Shown piece after piece: positions 29,662-40,151 of a stretch of DNA of 64,000 bases. Source of the DNA: Trichomonas vaginalis G3 (taxonomy: Eukaryota; Parabasalia; Trichomonadida; Trichomonadidae); NCBI RefSeq assembly GCF_026262505.1, contig NC_067206.1, forward strand, positions 30,209,896-30,273,895, read 5' to 3'. The notes under the pieces were generated by a model. The model worked only from the letters and a program-made list of their open reading frames with translations, had not been told where the DNA came from and did no database searches. The first letter of the stretch is position 1; each line of letters opens with the position of its first letter. The translations under genes and the position numbers were made by a program.

Positions 29662-30477
29662 ATGGATTTCAATTCTGAAGAATTAGCAGGAGTATATAAT
29701 ACATACGTAGATGATATGATTAATGAAGCATTGAGTGATAATAGAAATGCTCTATCTAAGGAAAAATTAATGAAAATTCCATATTCTGAATGTTACTTAA
29801 ATTCAATCACTGCAGCAATTGGTAAACAAAATAAAGGTAAAACATTAACGATATTAAAACAAATTATCATTATTGCTAACACTTCACCTTATTCTCATGT
29901 GTTAATTTATATCAACCGTTCAGGTTCACCTTCAGATGATACATTTGAATCATTAAAGCATTTAATAAAAATTCCAATTATTTATTTATCACAAGAAGAA
30001 GCAGAAGATTATTTAAAAAACTTTTTAATGTATAAAGAGTTATATAATACAATCAAGAAGCAAGGATTAGAGGATAAAATTATTGATAAACAACGGGATG
30101 AATTATTTGAAACACTTTCTATTTCAAATTTTGATAAAGAATTTTTGCATTCACTAATTTTTCTAGATGATGCCGTGAAATCAAAACTAATAACTAATGA
30201 GAAATCATATTTTAATCAATTATTAACTCAATGTCGACACATTCAGTGTTCATTCTTTATGGCTGTTCAATACTTTAAAGCATTAAGCACAAACATTAAA
30301 TCAAACCTGTCCACCCTTTTCATTTTCAGTGGTTTTAGTCGTCAACAGTTGAACGTTATGCTTTATCAAGTGAATTTACCAATGAGCATTAATGAACTTT
30401 ACACACAATATCAACAATTAGGAGAACATGGAAAAATAATAGTTGATTTAAATAAAGGTTCCATTAAATTCGAATAA
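29662..30477 (+). CDS. A32-type packaging ATPase, element C
   Basis: 271 residues, looks whole. P-loop IGKQNKGKTLTIL (about residue 53), Walker B LIFLDDAV (about 170), and a following strand CSFFMAVQYFKAL. This is the order of FtsK/HerA-type packaging ATPases of Polintons, adenovirus IVa2-like and poxvirus A32 proteins, which drive genome packaging. It lies immediately after the capsid candidate with 24 bases between. Confidence 0.85.
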   Translation: MDFNSEELAGVYNTYVDDMINEALSDNRNALSKEKLMKIPYSECYLNSITAAIGKQNKGKTLTILKQIIIIANTSPYSHVLIYINRSGSPSDDTFESLKHLIKIPIIYLSQEEAEDYLKNFLMYKELYNTIKKQGLEDKIIDKQRDELFETLSISNFDKEFLHSLIFLDDAVKSKLITNEKSYFNQLLTQCRHIQCSFFMAVQYFKALSTNIKSNLSTLFIFSGFSRQQLNVMLYQVNLPMSINELYTQYQQLGEHGKIIVDLNKGSIKFE

Positions 30478-30518
30478 CTTTTTTATAATTAATTTTTATT
30501 TTTTATTTATAATTAAAC

Positions 30519-31417
30519 ATGACAGAAATTGCAAATCTTCTACAGGTTCCATTAAAACAAGGAACAAACAAAAAGGGTGCATATAATAGAACTATGAAAG
30601 TTCCAGACGGAATGAAAGAATTAGTCCACATTGTTGCCGGTCTTCAAAAGGATGTTAAACAAATGAGAAACGTTTTAACATTACCAGAAGCTCAAGCATA
30701 TGCCAAACGTCATGGACCAAATTGGGAAGCACATGAAGCAGACATTACAGGACCAAATGGAAAGCCTGATGGAATAAATGAAGTCTTTGTTACTGATGGT
30801 CAAGGAAATATTAAAGTCATAAATGGGTATAAATTAACAATGACGGATTATCCTAAACGTAAAGCATATAATGAACGTTATCCTATGCAATTTGATGAAA
30901 ATGGAAAAGCTGTTAAACAACATATCGGAGACAGTAAAGATGGACCAATTCTTTCATACCGTCATAATCCATATTCTTATTTCAATGAAGAATTAAACGC
31001 TATTGAAGAGGGACCGGATGGATTACCACGATATGTTAATCAGTTTGATGGTCAATATGCAAATTTAGACCTGAAATTCCAGCTAAGAAATTCTTTAAAG
31101 TTGCTTTATTCGATCCAGTGTTCAATGAACAGAAAGAAGCAATGAAAGCAGAATTTAAACCAATTCAAGTGGCAAGAATTTCTTCATCTTCACTTTCAGA
31201 AGCGTTCAAGGAATTGATAAAGAAACCACTTTATTCTCAACAAGGTTATAACTTTGATTTAATTAAAGAAAGTGATAGACGTAAATTAGAAAAATCGGAT
31301 GGTTTTAAGAATGCATGTAATGAAATGATTAAAGATATTGTAAATGATAAAATAAGACTGGAAGAAACTCAAACCATTATCAATAACATAATTGGTGCAG
31401 TTACAAAGAAAGTATAA
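30519..31417 (+). pseudogene. Unknown protein, element C
   Basis: Spans about 300 codons. The N-terminal part is basic ([18 protein letters not shown]), then a helix [17 protein letters not shown], a segment with [14 protein letters not shown], and a helical end with SLSEAFKELIKKPLYSQQGY. No family recognised. Position between ATPase and CCG-motif gene suggests a virion role. Broken, about one break. Confidence 0.45.
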
Positions 31418-31501
31418 GCAAACAAGGATGAACCTTGGGATATTACCGTAACAACTAAATAAAACTTTAAATATATTTTTCTTTTTTTTATTCAATTATA
31501 A

Positions 31502-32156
31502 ATGAGAAGACGTTTCACAAGTCAAAAGAACACAAACGCAAAAGCAGAGATTACGGTTGGTTATAATGTAAATGATGATAAATCACGAATTATTCAAAAT
31601 GTTAAAGTTAATGTTAGTCCTGAATTAACAAGGTCAGCAACTCAACCAAATTTATTAACTCGTGACTTACCGAAAAAGAGGAGGAGCAAAATAAAGAAGA
31701 TGGAGACCCAATCATTTTATCTGAACCGGTAAAGAACCTGTTGAAATTCCCACTTATCCAACATACCCAGCACCACTTGATAACCCATATAAAATAGACA
31801 TTAATTCTGAATTAATGAAAATATATCGCGATATCATAACTGATAATTATGATTCAATAATAAATTTAATTGACCAATCCGGTTTAATTATTTTACCTTA
31901 TGAATCATTAATTCACATTATCGCCATTCTTTGTGATGTTCAAGATTCAGACGTGAAGATTCAATTTTTCATAGATGATGAGGTTTCATGCTGCGGAACA
32001 GTTGCAAAAATAAATCCTATAAAGGATATTAGCACAATTAAGATATCAAAGAACGGAACAACAACTGAACTTCATTTAACATATAATGATATTTATAATA
32101 AAATAGTTGATGAATATAAAATATCACTTGAAAAATTCTTTGTTAAGGCTATTTAA
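31502..32156 (+). pseudogene. CCG-motif protein, element C
   Basis: A basic low-complexity start (RRRFTSQKNTNAKAEI) and a C-terminal domain with LPYESLIHIIAIL, DDEVSCCGTVAKI and LHLTYNDIYNKIV followed by ISLEKFF. These features come in the same order as in the element A/B gene at 63355-63936, so both Maverick families carry it. Next to penton and capsid genes in both. Broken, about one break. Confidence 0.55.
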
Positions 32157-32632
32157 TATTCAAGCATTAACATTATCGAATAATAATCCTTTGAATCATA
32201 ATCGATAATAATTGACCTTTCACCAGTTTCTATCGTTTGTTTTATTTCTTTTTGTTCCCCACTATCCGGATCAGTCATTGTAATTGTTTTTGTTATAGTA
32301 TCTGCTTTATCTTTAACTTCAATCTTTTTTCCATCGGGATATTTAAACCAAAATTCCAAAAATTCGATATTGTCAATCTGTTCATATTTTAATCTATCAA
32401 TTACATTTTTAATACCATCTGAAAATCTTATGAAATGGTCATTATATGGGTTTGATTGAACTAAATTTGAATGAAGTGAAATATAACCTGATGATGAATA
32501 TGACATCGACTCATATTTTCTGAAAACACTAAAATTTATAACATGAATGAATTTCTTATTCGTTGAATTTATGAATTCTTGAGGTAATCTTATTCTAGTT
32601 TTATTTATCACTGGAAAATAACGCTTTACCAT
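32153..32632 (-). CDS. Unknown beta-rich protein, element C
   Basis: About 160 residues; the start is set at MVKRYFPVINKTRIR because it follows a T-rich tract and ATTACGATTAAAAAT, like the other starts of this element. It contains FIHVINFSVFRKYESM, IEFLEFWFKYPDGKKIEV and RSIIIDYDSKDYYSIMLML. A small jelly-roll or accessory virion protein is possible; not recognised. Its last codons overlap the 3' end of the CCG-motif gene. Confidence 0.5.
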   Translation of the reverse strand: MVKRYFPVINKTRIRLPQEFINSTNKKFIHVINFSVFRKYESMSYSSSGYISLHSNLVQSNPYNDHFIRFSDGIKNVIDRLKYEQIDNIEFLEFWFKYPDGKKIEVKDKADTITKTITMTDPDSGEQKEIKQTIETGERSIIIDYDSKDYYSIMLMLEY

Positions 32633-32689
32633 ATTTTTAATCGTAATAAAAAAGTCAATTATCAATATTATTTCGAATAATAGTGTGAA

Positions 32690-33358
32690 TTAAATTTAAC
32701 AGTTAGTGGAATTTATAATGTTACTCTCGTTTCTGTGAGTGGTAAATTTAATCCCATTCTTTTAGACCCTTCAGATTATATATCATTTATTAAAGATGAC
32801 CATGAAAAAACGTATGATATGTATATAAATAATGTGATAGTGAGGGATATTAACACAATTTTAAGTTATTTAAATGAATCATTTATCGTATGGTATGAAG
32901 AAAATTTTAAATCAAAACCTGATAAACTTTTTGAACTTGATGAAATAAATAACCTTATTAAATTTCCGCTGAAAATTAAATTTTGTACTCCTCGTCTTCG
33001 TTCATTGTTGGGGATATTAAATTTTGAAAAAGATGTTGGGGATGTTTTGTATTCTGACACTGGTTCCAATTTCATTTTAATCAAATGTGATAAAGTTAAT
33101 ACCCCAATGAGATTTTCACATCAAACATTAGACCCTAACTCTTACCCATCAATACAAAACATTTTATCCATCAACTTAAACATATTTTCTTTATCATATC
33201 CATTTCAATTATCCGGGAATTCATTTATTCTTCATTCAAAAGATTTATCAAATATTAAATTTAGAATAACTGACCTATTTGATTGTGATTTAGAATTTAT
33301 GAATGAAATATTATGGCAATTTCAAATAGAAAAAATAGCTGATGAGATAACGGATTAA
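32690..33358 (+). pseudogene. Penton-like minor capsid protein, element C
   Basis: Beta-rich: FNPILLDPSDYISFI, then FCTPRLRSLLGILNF, DTGSNFILIKCD, LNIFSLSYPFQLSGNSFIL and IKFRITDLFDCDLEFM. The order of strands parallels the element A/B protein at 14005-14814 (LLTPEDFVVV, INNTFSAGLPIVHSN, INLTLVDANFVPV). Single-jelly-roll penton role inferred. The 5' end is not intact; about one break. Confidence 0.55.
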
Positions 33359-33382
33359 ATATTTATTTTTAAATCGTAATAA

Positions 33383-35624
33383 ATGATTAAACAACAGCAA
33401 CCACAGACCATTACATACGCCACATATGCATATAATTCAAAGACGGCAGAACAAACGCAAAGGTTGAAATATGGAGATTTGGAGATAGTATTGAAAAATG
33501 ACCATTTTGAATTCGTTTGCAAAGGTGGTGCGGTGATATCAAATATAAAAGAAATTTTATTTATGAATTCAAAAATTAAAGGTATAACGGATGATATAAC
33601 ATCAATTCCACCAGAAGAACAAAGATATTACGCATTAAATGCATTTCCTAAAGTTTTGAAGATTGGAAGATTTAATTTAAATGAGGAATTCATAAAAGGT
33701 TTCCTAAATGACATAATGAAGAAAGCAGATAAGGAATATGTGGATAGTGTGTTAGTGAAGAAGGCGGATAAGGAATATGTGGATGAAAAAGATAATGAAA
33801 TATATGAAAAAATTAAAGAAATGGTTGAATGGTATCATGAACGGACATCAAAGATTTTAAAAACTAAAGCTGATACAGGATGGGTTTCAGGATGTTTAGA
33901 CCTTAAAGCAGATAAAACTTATGTTAATGATGAGTTAAATAAGAAGGCAGATAAGGAATACGTTGATACCGAGTTAGCAAAGAAAGCTGATATATCATTT
34001 GTTAATGAAGAAATAAAACAATCGGAGGTCTATTTTACCCCACCATTTTTAAATTTTATGAAATCATCAGATAAAACATTTGAAGATATTGAATGGTTAT
34101 GTTTCGATGGAGTGACCATGTATTTATTTTATACAGGCGGAGTGCTTTATTATTTTAAAACAAATGATTTTAAAAACTATGAATCATTTACTCCATCCGT
34201 TTTGAATCCTGATACACGAGAGCCAATCATTAATCCAAGAATTTTTTATGTTGAATATAATAACGGCAAATTTATGGGAATGATAACGGTTGGAGATGAT
34301 TTTTGCCCTTGTTATTCATTCGATTGTATCCAATGGTTCAAATGTAATTTAAATCAAGATGTTAAATTTAAATATCCAAATAATCCTATTAGATGTGTTA
34401 ATAATAAATGGGTACTAATTTATGAAGTCAATCAAATTTTCATTAGTGAGGATGGGATAAATTATTATATGTTTAGTATGATGTCATCAGATTTGAAAAT
34501 TGATTATACAAGTAAATGGTATTACATTAACAACATGTGTTTTATCCTACAAAATGATAAAATTTATAGATCATATTCAATACCATTTGGTCGTTTTGAA
34601 CAAATTTTTCAAGCTGATGGAGACATTGAAGCTTTATGTTATGCTTCAAATGTTTGTGTTCTTGTTTCAGGTAGTATGTTATTCATATCCTGTAAGTTAT
34701 AACAGACATATTTATTTATCACAAGATTTTTCACAGGATCCAGAGAAAACACCAAATTGGGAATTGGTTTATTCATTCACTCCAAAATTTACTCGAAATT
34801 ATAGATTTACAAATTTGTTTTATATTGATGGGTATTTCATTGCTTTTGGATGTGGTGATTTAGTAAATATCAGTAGTGATGGAAAAAATTGGTCTGAAAT
34901 CACAAAATTTCAAGATGTTAAAAAAGCAATTTTCAAAAATAATATGTTAATATTGATGACAATACCAATTTTAACTTCTTACACGATTTCAATATTATAT
35001 AATAAATTCAATATTCATAATGGATTAAATAAGAAAGCAGATAAGGAATGGGTTAATACTGAGTTAAAGAAGAAAGCAGATAAGGAATGGGTTAATACTG
35101 AGTTAAAGAAGAAAGCAGATAAGGAATGGGTTAATACTGAGTTAAAGAAGAAAGCAGATAAGGAATGGGTTAATACTGAGTTAAATACAATGTTTGAAAT
35201 GATTTACCCCATTGGTTCAATATATACATCAATGAATTCAACAAATCCATCAACATTATTTGGATTTGGTACATGGCAGCAGATAACCGATCGTTTTTTA
35301 TATTGTACAAACTCATCAAAACAAACCGGTGGAAGTAAAACAATTACGGGTGAAAATTTACCTGCTCACAGTCATTACGTTAATTTAAACACAACCGAAG
35401 CAGGATGGCATAAGCATAGATATTGGGATTGGTCAGGAATGACAAAAGGTAAAGGATATGATGTTAAAGATGACGTTAAATTTGCTATTAATTGTTACTG
35501 GAACGATACACAGGGTTCAGGTAATCATACACATAATGTTTCAGGATATACACAAACGACGGGACAGAGTAAAGATTACATGCCGCCTTATATGACAGTT
35601 TATGCATGGTTTCGGACGGATTGA
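33383..35624 (+). pseudogene. Collar-domain fibre protein, element C
   Basis: Spans about 745 codons. Shaft repeats of the type KKADKEYVDxEL appear near the start and again, four nearly identical units of KKADKEWVNTEL, at 35030-35180. A central region (IEWLCFDGVTMYLFYTGG, FISEDGINYYMF) looks like a beta-propeller of sialidase/BNR type. The C-terminal collar domain reads MIYPIGSIYTSMNSTNP, FGFGTWQQI, LPAHSHY and is close to that of A and B. Broken, about one break. Confidence 0.8.
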
Positions 35625-35632
35625 AAGTCCCG
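35612..35632. repeat. Hairpin over the stop codon of the fibre gene
   Basis: GGATT-gaa-AGTCC (one G-T wobble) overlaps the TGA of the fibre frame, followed by CG and a GAGCTC palindrome. It is a single, weaker relative of the trains at 26950 and 45171. Confidence 0.5.
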
Positions 35633-36459
35633 AGCTCCAATTCAGCATACCTCATTAATGAAATTACAGAATTTTTGAATAAATGAGGGGCTACCATATG
35701 TGGAGGTGCACCAGGTAAACTAACTTCTTTTAAAAAATGAGACAACATGACATTTAGACAACAACACAGGAGGAAGGCAGTTATGAATTATTTTTGAAGA
35801 ACTGTAGGTGCTACCATGTTGTCATGTTGACGACATGACATTGTGTCAACAACACAGGAGGAAGGCAGTTATGAATTATTTTTGAAGAACTGTAGGTGCT
35901 ACCATGTTACCGGGTGCTACCAGGTAAACTAACTTCTTTTAAAAAATGAGACAACATGACATTTAGACAACAACACAGGAGGAAGGCAGTTATGAATTAT
36001 TTTTGAAGAACTGTAGGTGCTGCCATGTTGTCATGTACTACCAGGTCAACTAACTTCTTTTAAAAAATGAGACAACATGACATTTAGACAACAACACAGG
36101 AAATAAATGTTTACGTAAATGTTTTGTCAAACATGAGTGTAAATGTTTTGTCAAACATGAGTGTAAATGTTTTGTCATGATGATTTCATCGTAAATGTTT
36201 TGTCAAACATGAGTGTAAATGTTTTGTCAAACATGAGTGTAAATGTTTTGTCATGACTTCTTCATCGTTAATGAGTGTAAATGATCCAAAAATAATGTTT
36301 ACGTTAATGGTTTCCGGTTATTCAATAATTAATTATTTTTGAAGAACTGTAGGTGCTACCATGTTACCGGGTGCTACCAGGTAAACTAACTTCTTTTAAA
36401 AAATGAGACAACATGACATTTAGACAACAACATAGGAGGAAGGCAAAAATAAATTCAAA
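35633..36459. repeat. Direct repeat array left of the primase-helicase, element C
   Basis: Copies of a module with GACAACATGACATTTAGAC-AACAACACAGG, then GAAGGCAGTTATGAATTATT and GAAGAACTGTAGGTGCTACC, repeated with variations. From 36113 to 36265 lies a separate run of 24-bp units, GTAAATGTTTTGTCAAACAT. No gene. The array is the inverse of the one at 38830-39668 on the other side of the helicase gene. Confidence 0.85.
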
Positions 36460-38778
36460 TCATTTACTTAAAGCTTCATTTACAGGTATTTCATCGTCAG
36501 TAAATGAATCCTCATTATCGTTTAGTTCAACCTGTTTATATAATCCTTTCATTTCTTCTTTCAAAACATAACACCATGTTTGTTTATCGTCTATTCTTCT
36601 ATGTTTCCTATCACATTTATCCTTAATGCTCATTTGAAAATTCTTGTCTTTCATGTCTGATGGTTTGCAGAATAGAGCATTTTTACACGTCATACCTGCA
36701 CACAATTCATCATAATGTGTATTTATCCATACATCTAAAGGATTTGTTGATAATTCAATTAAATCTTGTTTGGCTTCAGTCATCGGTATGATTCGTACAT
36801 TAAATGATGAAAGGTCGTAATTGATAAAATACGTCAGTAAATTATCATAAAATTCCTTAGTGCATGAATCCATTAAATTCTTGAAGTAATCAAATTGACC
36901 TTTGAATTTACCATTAACCCTTAAAACTACGTATCTTCTGTCTCCAACTTCAATTTTGACAGGGTAGACGTTATTAGTTACGAAAATGAAATTGGCAACA
37001 TTCTGAGCAGTTCTTCTGGGTTGATTCTTTTCATTAATTCTAATCTCATTATCCGTTATAATTGATTTCAAAGCGTTGAAGTTTGCGAGTCTGTCTTCAC
37101 CAACATTCTTGAGTTCATTAAGTACAAGAAACATTTTATTTTCAACTACTGAGTTGAAATTACCCGTTAACTCACTTATTTCAGTAATGTTTTTGCATGA
37201 ATAACCAGCGAGAAGTTCAGAAATAATGTCTGTGAATCTGTTTTTACCTGTTCCCTGAAGTCCTTTCAAAATAATTGCTGTTTCATTCTTGATTCCAGGA
37301 TGTTGAATCATTGATGCAATCCAGCCGAGTAGATATTTATACACTTCATCGTTATTATCACAAATGGCTTCATTAATGAAATTCATAAACATCTCAATTT
37401 TTGAGTAATCTGTTTTTTCGAGAATGTTGTATTTATAACCTTGAAACGTTGAGAAAACATCTGGGGAATCAGATTTAAAGCAAACACCCTTAACGGTTAA
37501 TGAAGACAATTGATTTAATAGTACGTCCCATGCTGTTATTGTTTTACCTTCTTCTTTAAATAATTTAATCATTTTGAGTGACTCTTTCATGTTTGATTGA
37601 AGAACGAATGATATTTGATTCATTTTATCATGAATATTATAGTCTTTTTGAATGAAGTATTTGTTTCCACAATCTACAAAACGAATGACACGTGATAAAT
37701 CCTCAATTACTTCAGAACTGTTTTTATACTGATGATTTTCAGCTTTACGTCTAATATCTGTTATCAAAAACGAGTCATCAAGTTTTATATCAAATGTTAT
37801 TTTTGGCTTACGTAATAAAGGTAAAACATATTCATCATAATATTCCTTTTGATAAAGTTTTAGAATCTTTACCAAAACAAATGGAGAAGTCATTAAATGT
37901 GCATATCTATCACGTGCTTTTTCAAAATTACTTTTTGCATTTTCTGTTAAACTGCAGAAGTTATAAACGTTATCGTATGCTTCATTAATTAAATGATTAG
38001 GTAACGAATTAATAGCTTGAAACAGTGTGAATAATGTAACTTCTTTTTCTAAATTCATGTTTCCACCGTCATTATGTACTTCAAAATCACTGATGCCATC
38101 AACTATGCTCTGGGCAAGTTTATCGTCAATGTTTACATCTTTGTTTTCATTCATGATAGTCTTTATTTCTTCGTTCTTCTGTTCAACTCTTACCTTAATA
38201 TTCAAATCATTTAATATATCATTCACTGTTCTGGTTAATGTTGAATCATAACTTCCACGAATGAATGAGTATGTATTGATTGGTTCTGATGCATTCTTGC
38301 GAACTCTTGAATCAGCCATAACCACTAATGAACGCTTTGAATCATCCATTGAAGTCATGATATCGATATCATAATCATTGCAGGAATAACATTTAATCAT
38401 TCTGTTCGAGGTTGAATAGAAGAAATTAGTGTTGCAATAAATGTGAAGACCTCCTGAAGCGGTTTTAACGATAACATCTTTATCCGAAAGTTTTGATAAA
38501 ATGTCTTTTCTAACTGTTTCTTTAAGTTCATCATTGTACGATTTATTGATATCAACATCTATAATCGTTAAATTTGAAATTTTATTTACTAATAAAGCCA
38601 TACCAGTTTTCCTTCCTCTTCCTCCATCGTGTTTGAGGTAGTTATGTAAATCAATCTTGTTTTCACCAATTCTTTCGTTGAGGGTTTTAGTTTCTGCCAC
38701 AACTAATTCCTCAACTAATGAATCAATAACTTTTTCATCAGAAACGATATAGGTGCTGTTGCTGTTTGTTGCTGTCAT
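36460..38778 (-). CDS. Primase-helicase fusion (AEP plus SF3), element C
   Basis: 772 residues, looks whole. The N-terminal part has archaeo-eukaryotic primase/prim-pol signs: TIIDVDINKSY (hhhDhD, about residue 75), ASGGLHIYCN (sxH type, about 108) and KRSLVVMADS. The C-terminal part is an SF3 D5-like helicase: P-loop LKGLQGTGKNRF (about 505), Walker B MFLVLNELKN, sensor ANFIFVTNN and VGDRRYVVLRV. It would start and unwind element DNA. It stands alone between two inverted repeat arrays. The element A/B helicase lacks the primase part. Confidence 0.88.
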   Translation of the reverse strand: MTATNSNSTYIVSDEKVIDSLVEELVVAETKTLNERIGENKIDLHNYLKHDGGRGRKTGMALLVNKISNLTIIDVDINKSYNDELKETVRKDILSKLSDKDVIVKTASGGLHIYCNTNFFYSTSNRMIKCYSCNDYDIDIMTSMDDSKRSLVVMADSRVRKNASEPINTYSFIRGSYDSTLTRTVNDILNDLNIKVRVEQKNEEIKTIMNENKDVNIDDKLAQSIVDGISDFEVHNDGGNMNLEKEVTLFTLFQAINSLPNHLINEAYDNVYNFCSLTENAKSNFEKARDRYAHLMTSPFVLVKILKLYQKEYYDEYVLPLLRKPKITFDIKLDDSFLITDIRRKAENHQYKNSSEVIEDLSRVIRFVDCGNKYFIQKDYNIHDKMNQISFVLQSNMKESLKMIKLFKEEGKTITAWDVLLNQLSSLTVKGVCFKSDSPDVFSTFQGYKYNILEKTDYSKIEMFMNFINEAICDNNDEVYKYLLGWIASMIQHPGIKNETAIILKGLQGTGKNRFTDIISELLAGYSCKNITEISELTGNFNSVVENKMFLVLNELKNVGEDRLANFNALKSIITDNEIRINEKNQPRRTAQNVANFIFVTNNVYPVKIEVGDRRYVVLRVNGKFKGQFDYFKNLMDSCTKEFYDNLLTYFINYDLSSFNVRIIPMTEAKQDLIELSTNPLDVWINTHYDELCAGMTCKNALFCKPSDMKDKNFQMSIKDKCDRKHRRIDDKQTWCYVLKEEMKGLYKQVELNDNEDSFTDDEIPVNEALSK

Positions 38779-38829
38779 TTATATAGGAATAAAAAAATAA
38801 AAATAATTTTAAAACTAACCTTATTTTTG

Positions 38830-39668
38830 GGCTGTATCAAATTTCCTATGTTGTTGTCTAAATGTCATGTTGTCTCATTTTTTAAAAGAAGTTAGTTGAC
38901 CTGGTAGCACATGGTAACATGGTAGCACCTACAGTTCTTCAAAAATAATTCATAACTGCCTTCCTCTCGTGTTGTTGACACAATGTCATGTCGTCAACAT
39001 GACAACATGGTAGCACCTACAGTTCTTCAAAAATAATTCATAACTGCCTTCCTCCTATGTTGTTGTCTAAATGTCATGTTGTCTCATTTTTTAAAAGAAG
39101 TTAGTTGACCTGGTAGCACATGGTAACATGGTAGCACCTACAGTTCTTCAAAAATAATTCATAACTGCCTTCCTCTCGTGTTGTTGACACAATGTCATGT
39201 CGTCACATGACAACATGGTAGCACCTACAGTTCTTCAAAAATAATTCATAACTGCCTTCCTCCTATGTTGTTGTCTAAATGTCATGTTGTCTCATTTTTT
39301 AAAAGAAGTTAGTTGACCTGGTAGCACATGGTAACATGGTAGCACCTACAGTTCTTCAAAAATAATTCATAACTGCCTTCCTCTCGTGTTGTTGACACAA
39401 TGTCATGTCGTCAACATGACAACATGGTAGCACCTACAGTTCTTCAAAAATAATTCATAACTGCCTTCCTCCTATGTTGTTGTCTAAATGTCATGTTGTC
39501 TCATTTTTTAAAAGAAGTTAGTTGACCTGGTAGCACATGGTAACATGGTAGCACCTACAGTTCTTCAAAAATAATTCATAACTGCCTTCCTCTCGTGTTG
39601 TTGACACAATGTCATGTCGTCAACATGACAACATGGTAGCACCTACAGTTCTTCAAAAATAATTCATG
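38830..39668. repeat. Four-unit 207-bp tandem array right of the primase-helicase
   Basis: Units of about 207 bp, four times, each made of two half-modules: one with TGTTGTCTAAATGTCATGTTG and GTTAGTTGACCTGGTAGCAC, one with TGTTGACACAATGTCATG. Each half ends in GGTAGCACCTACAGTTCTTC and CATAACTGCCTTCCTC. The array is the inverse of 35633-36459. Units are almost identical, so expansion is recent or kept uniform. Confidence 0.9.
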
Positions 39669-39707
39669 ATAAAATAACGATAACATCAAATTTTTATTTT
39701 ATCATAA

Positions 39708-39872
39708 ATGAATACCCCACAAGCTCAAAATTTACCACGAATCATAACAAGGGAGGAAATGATAAAAATGATGCGAGAACTTGCTAAAAATAACAAACCA
39801 CTAAAACTGAGAAAATGCGGTTATGCAGTAATGATGGAAAGAGAGATGTTGTCGAAGAGGAATAAAAATTAA
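39708..39872 (+). CDS. Small basic ORF, element C
   Basis: 54 codons: MNTPQAQNLPRIITREEMIK, then MMRELAKNNKPLKLRKCGYA and a basic end. It is preceded by TTTTTATTTTATCATAAATG, the start context typical of this element, which supports it in spite of its size. It converges with the gene at 39869 and overlaps its stop. Confidence 0.5.
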   Translation: MNTPQAQNLPRIITREEMIKMMRELAKNNKPLKLRKCGYAVMMEREMLSKRNKN

Positions 39873-40132
39873 ATTTGGATTGAGTTTAAAAATTCATCTT
39901 TATTAAATTCATCTCTTCCAATCAATTTATTTATTCTATTAAATTCTTTTATTTTTGCTTCACTCAGTTTAAGGATTGAACGGTAAGTTTCTAATTTTTC
40001 GATTATTTCTTTATCGTTTTCAACCCCACCACATTGCGGCTTCTTTTTGTAATAACATATTTTTGATTTAATTCTGTTTAGTTTCTTTTTATATTCATCG
40101 TCTGGACTCTTGACTGCTTTGTTGTCACTCAT
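39869..40132 (-). CDS. Unknown 87-residue basic protein, element C
   Basis: Begins MSDNKAVKSPDDEYKKKLNR and continues with KSKICYYKKKPQCGG and a helix ETYRSILKLSEAKIKEFNRI. Charged, helical, no family recognised. It is the last gene of a minus-strand series behind the integrase, with 19 bases between. Confidence 0.5.
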   Translation of the reverse strand: MSDNKAVKSPDDEYKKKLNRIKSKICYYKKKPQCGGVENDKEIIEKLETYRSILKLSEAKIKEFNRINKLIGRDEFNKDEFLNSIQI

Positions 40133-40151
40133 TTCTTACGAAATAAAAAAA

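Noticed and set aside
38830-39668. CRISPR or LTR-like direct repeats
   Set aside because: Four head-to-tail 207-bp units without spacers or flanking LTR features; no reverse transcriptase anywhere.
39708-40132. A toxin-antitoxin pair of two small genes
   Set aside because: Both are small and basic but convergent, without recognised toxin or antitoxin features.
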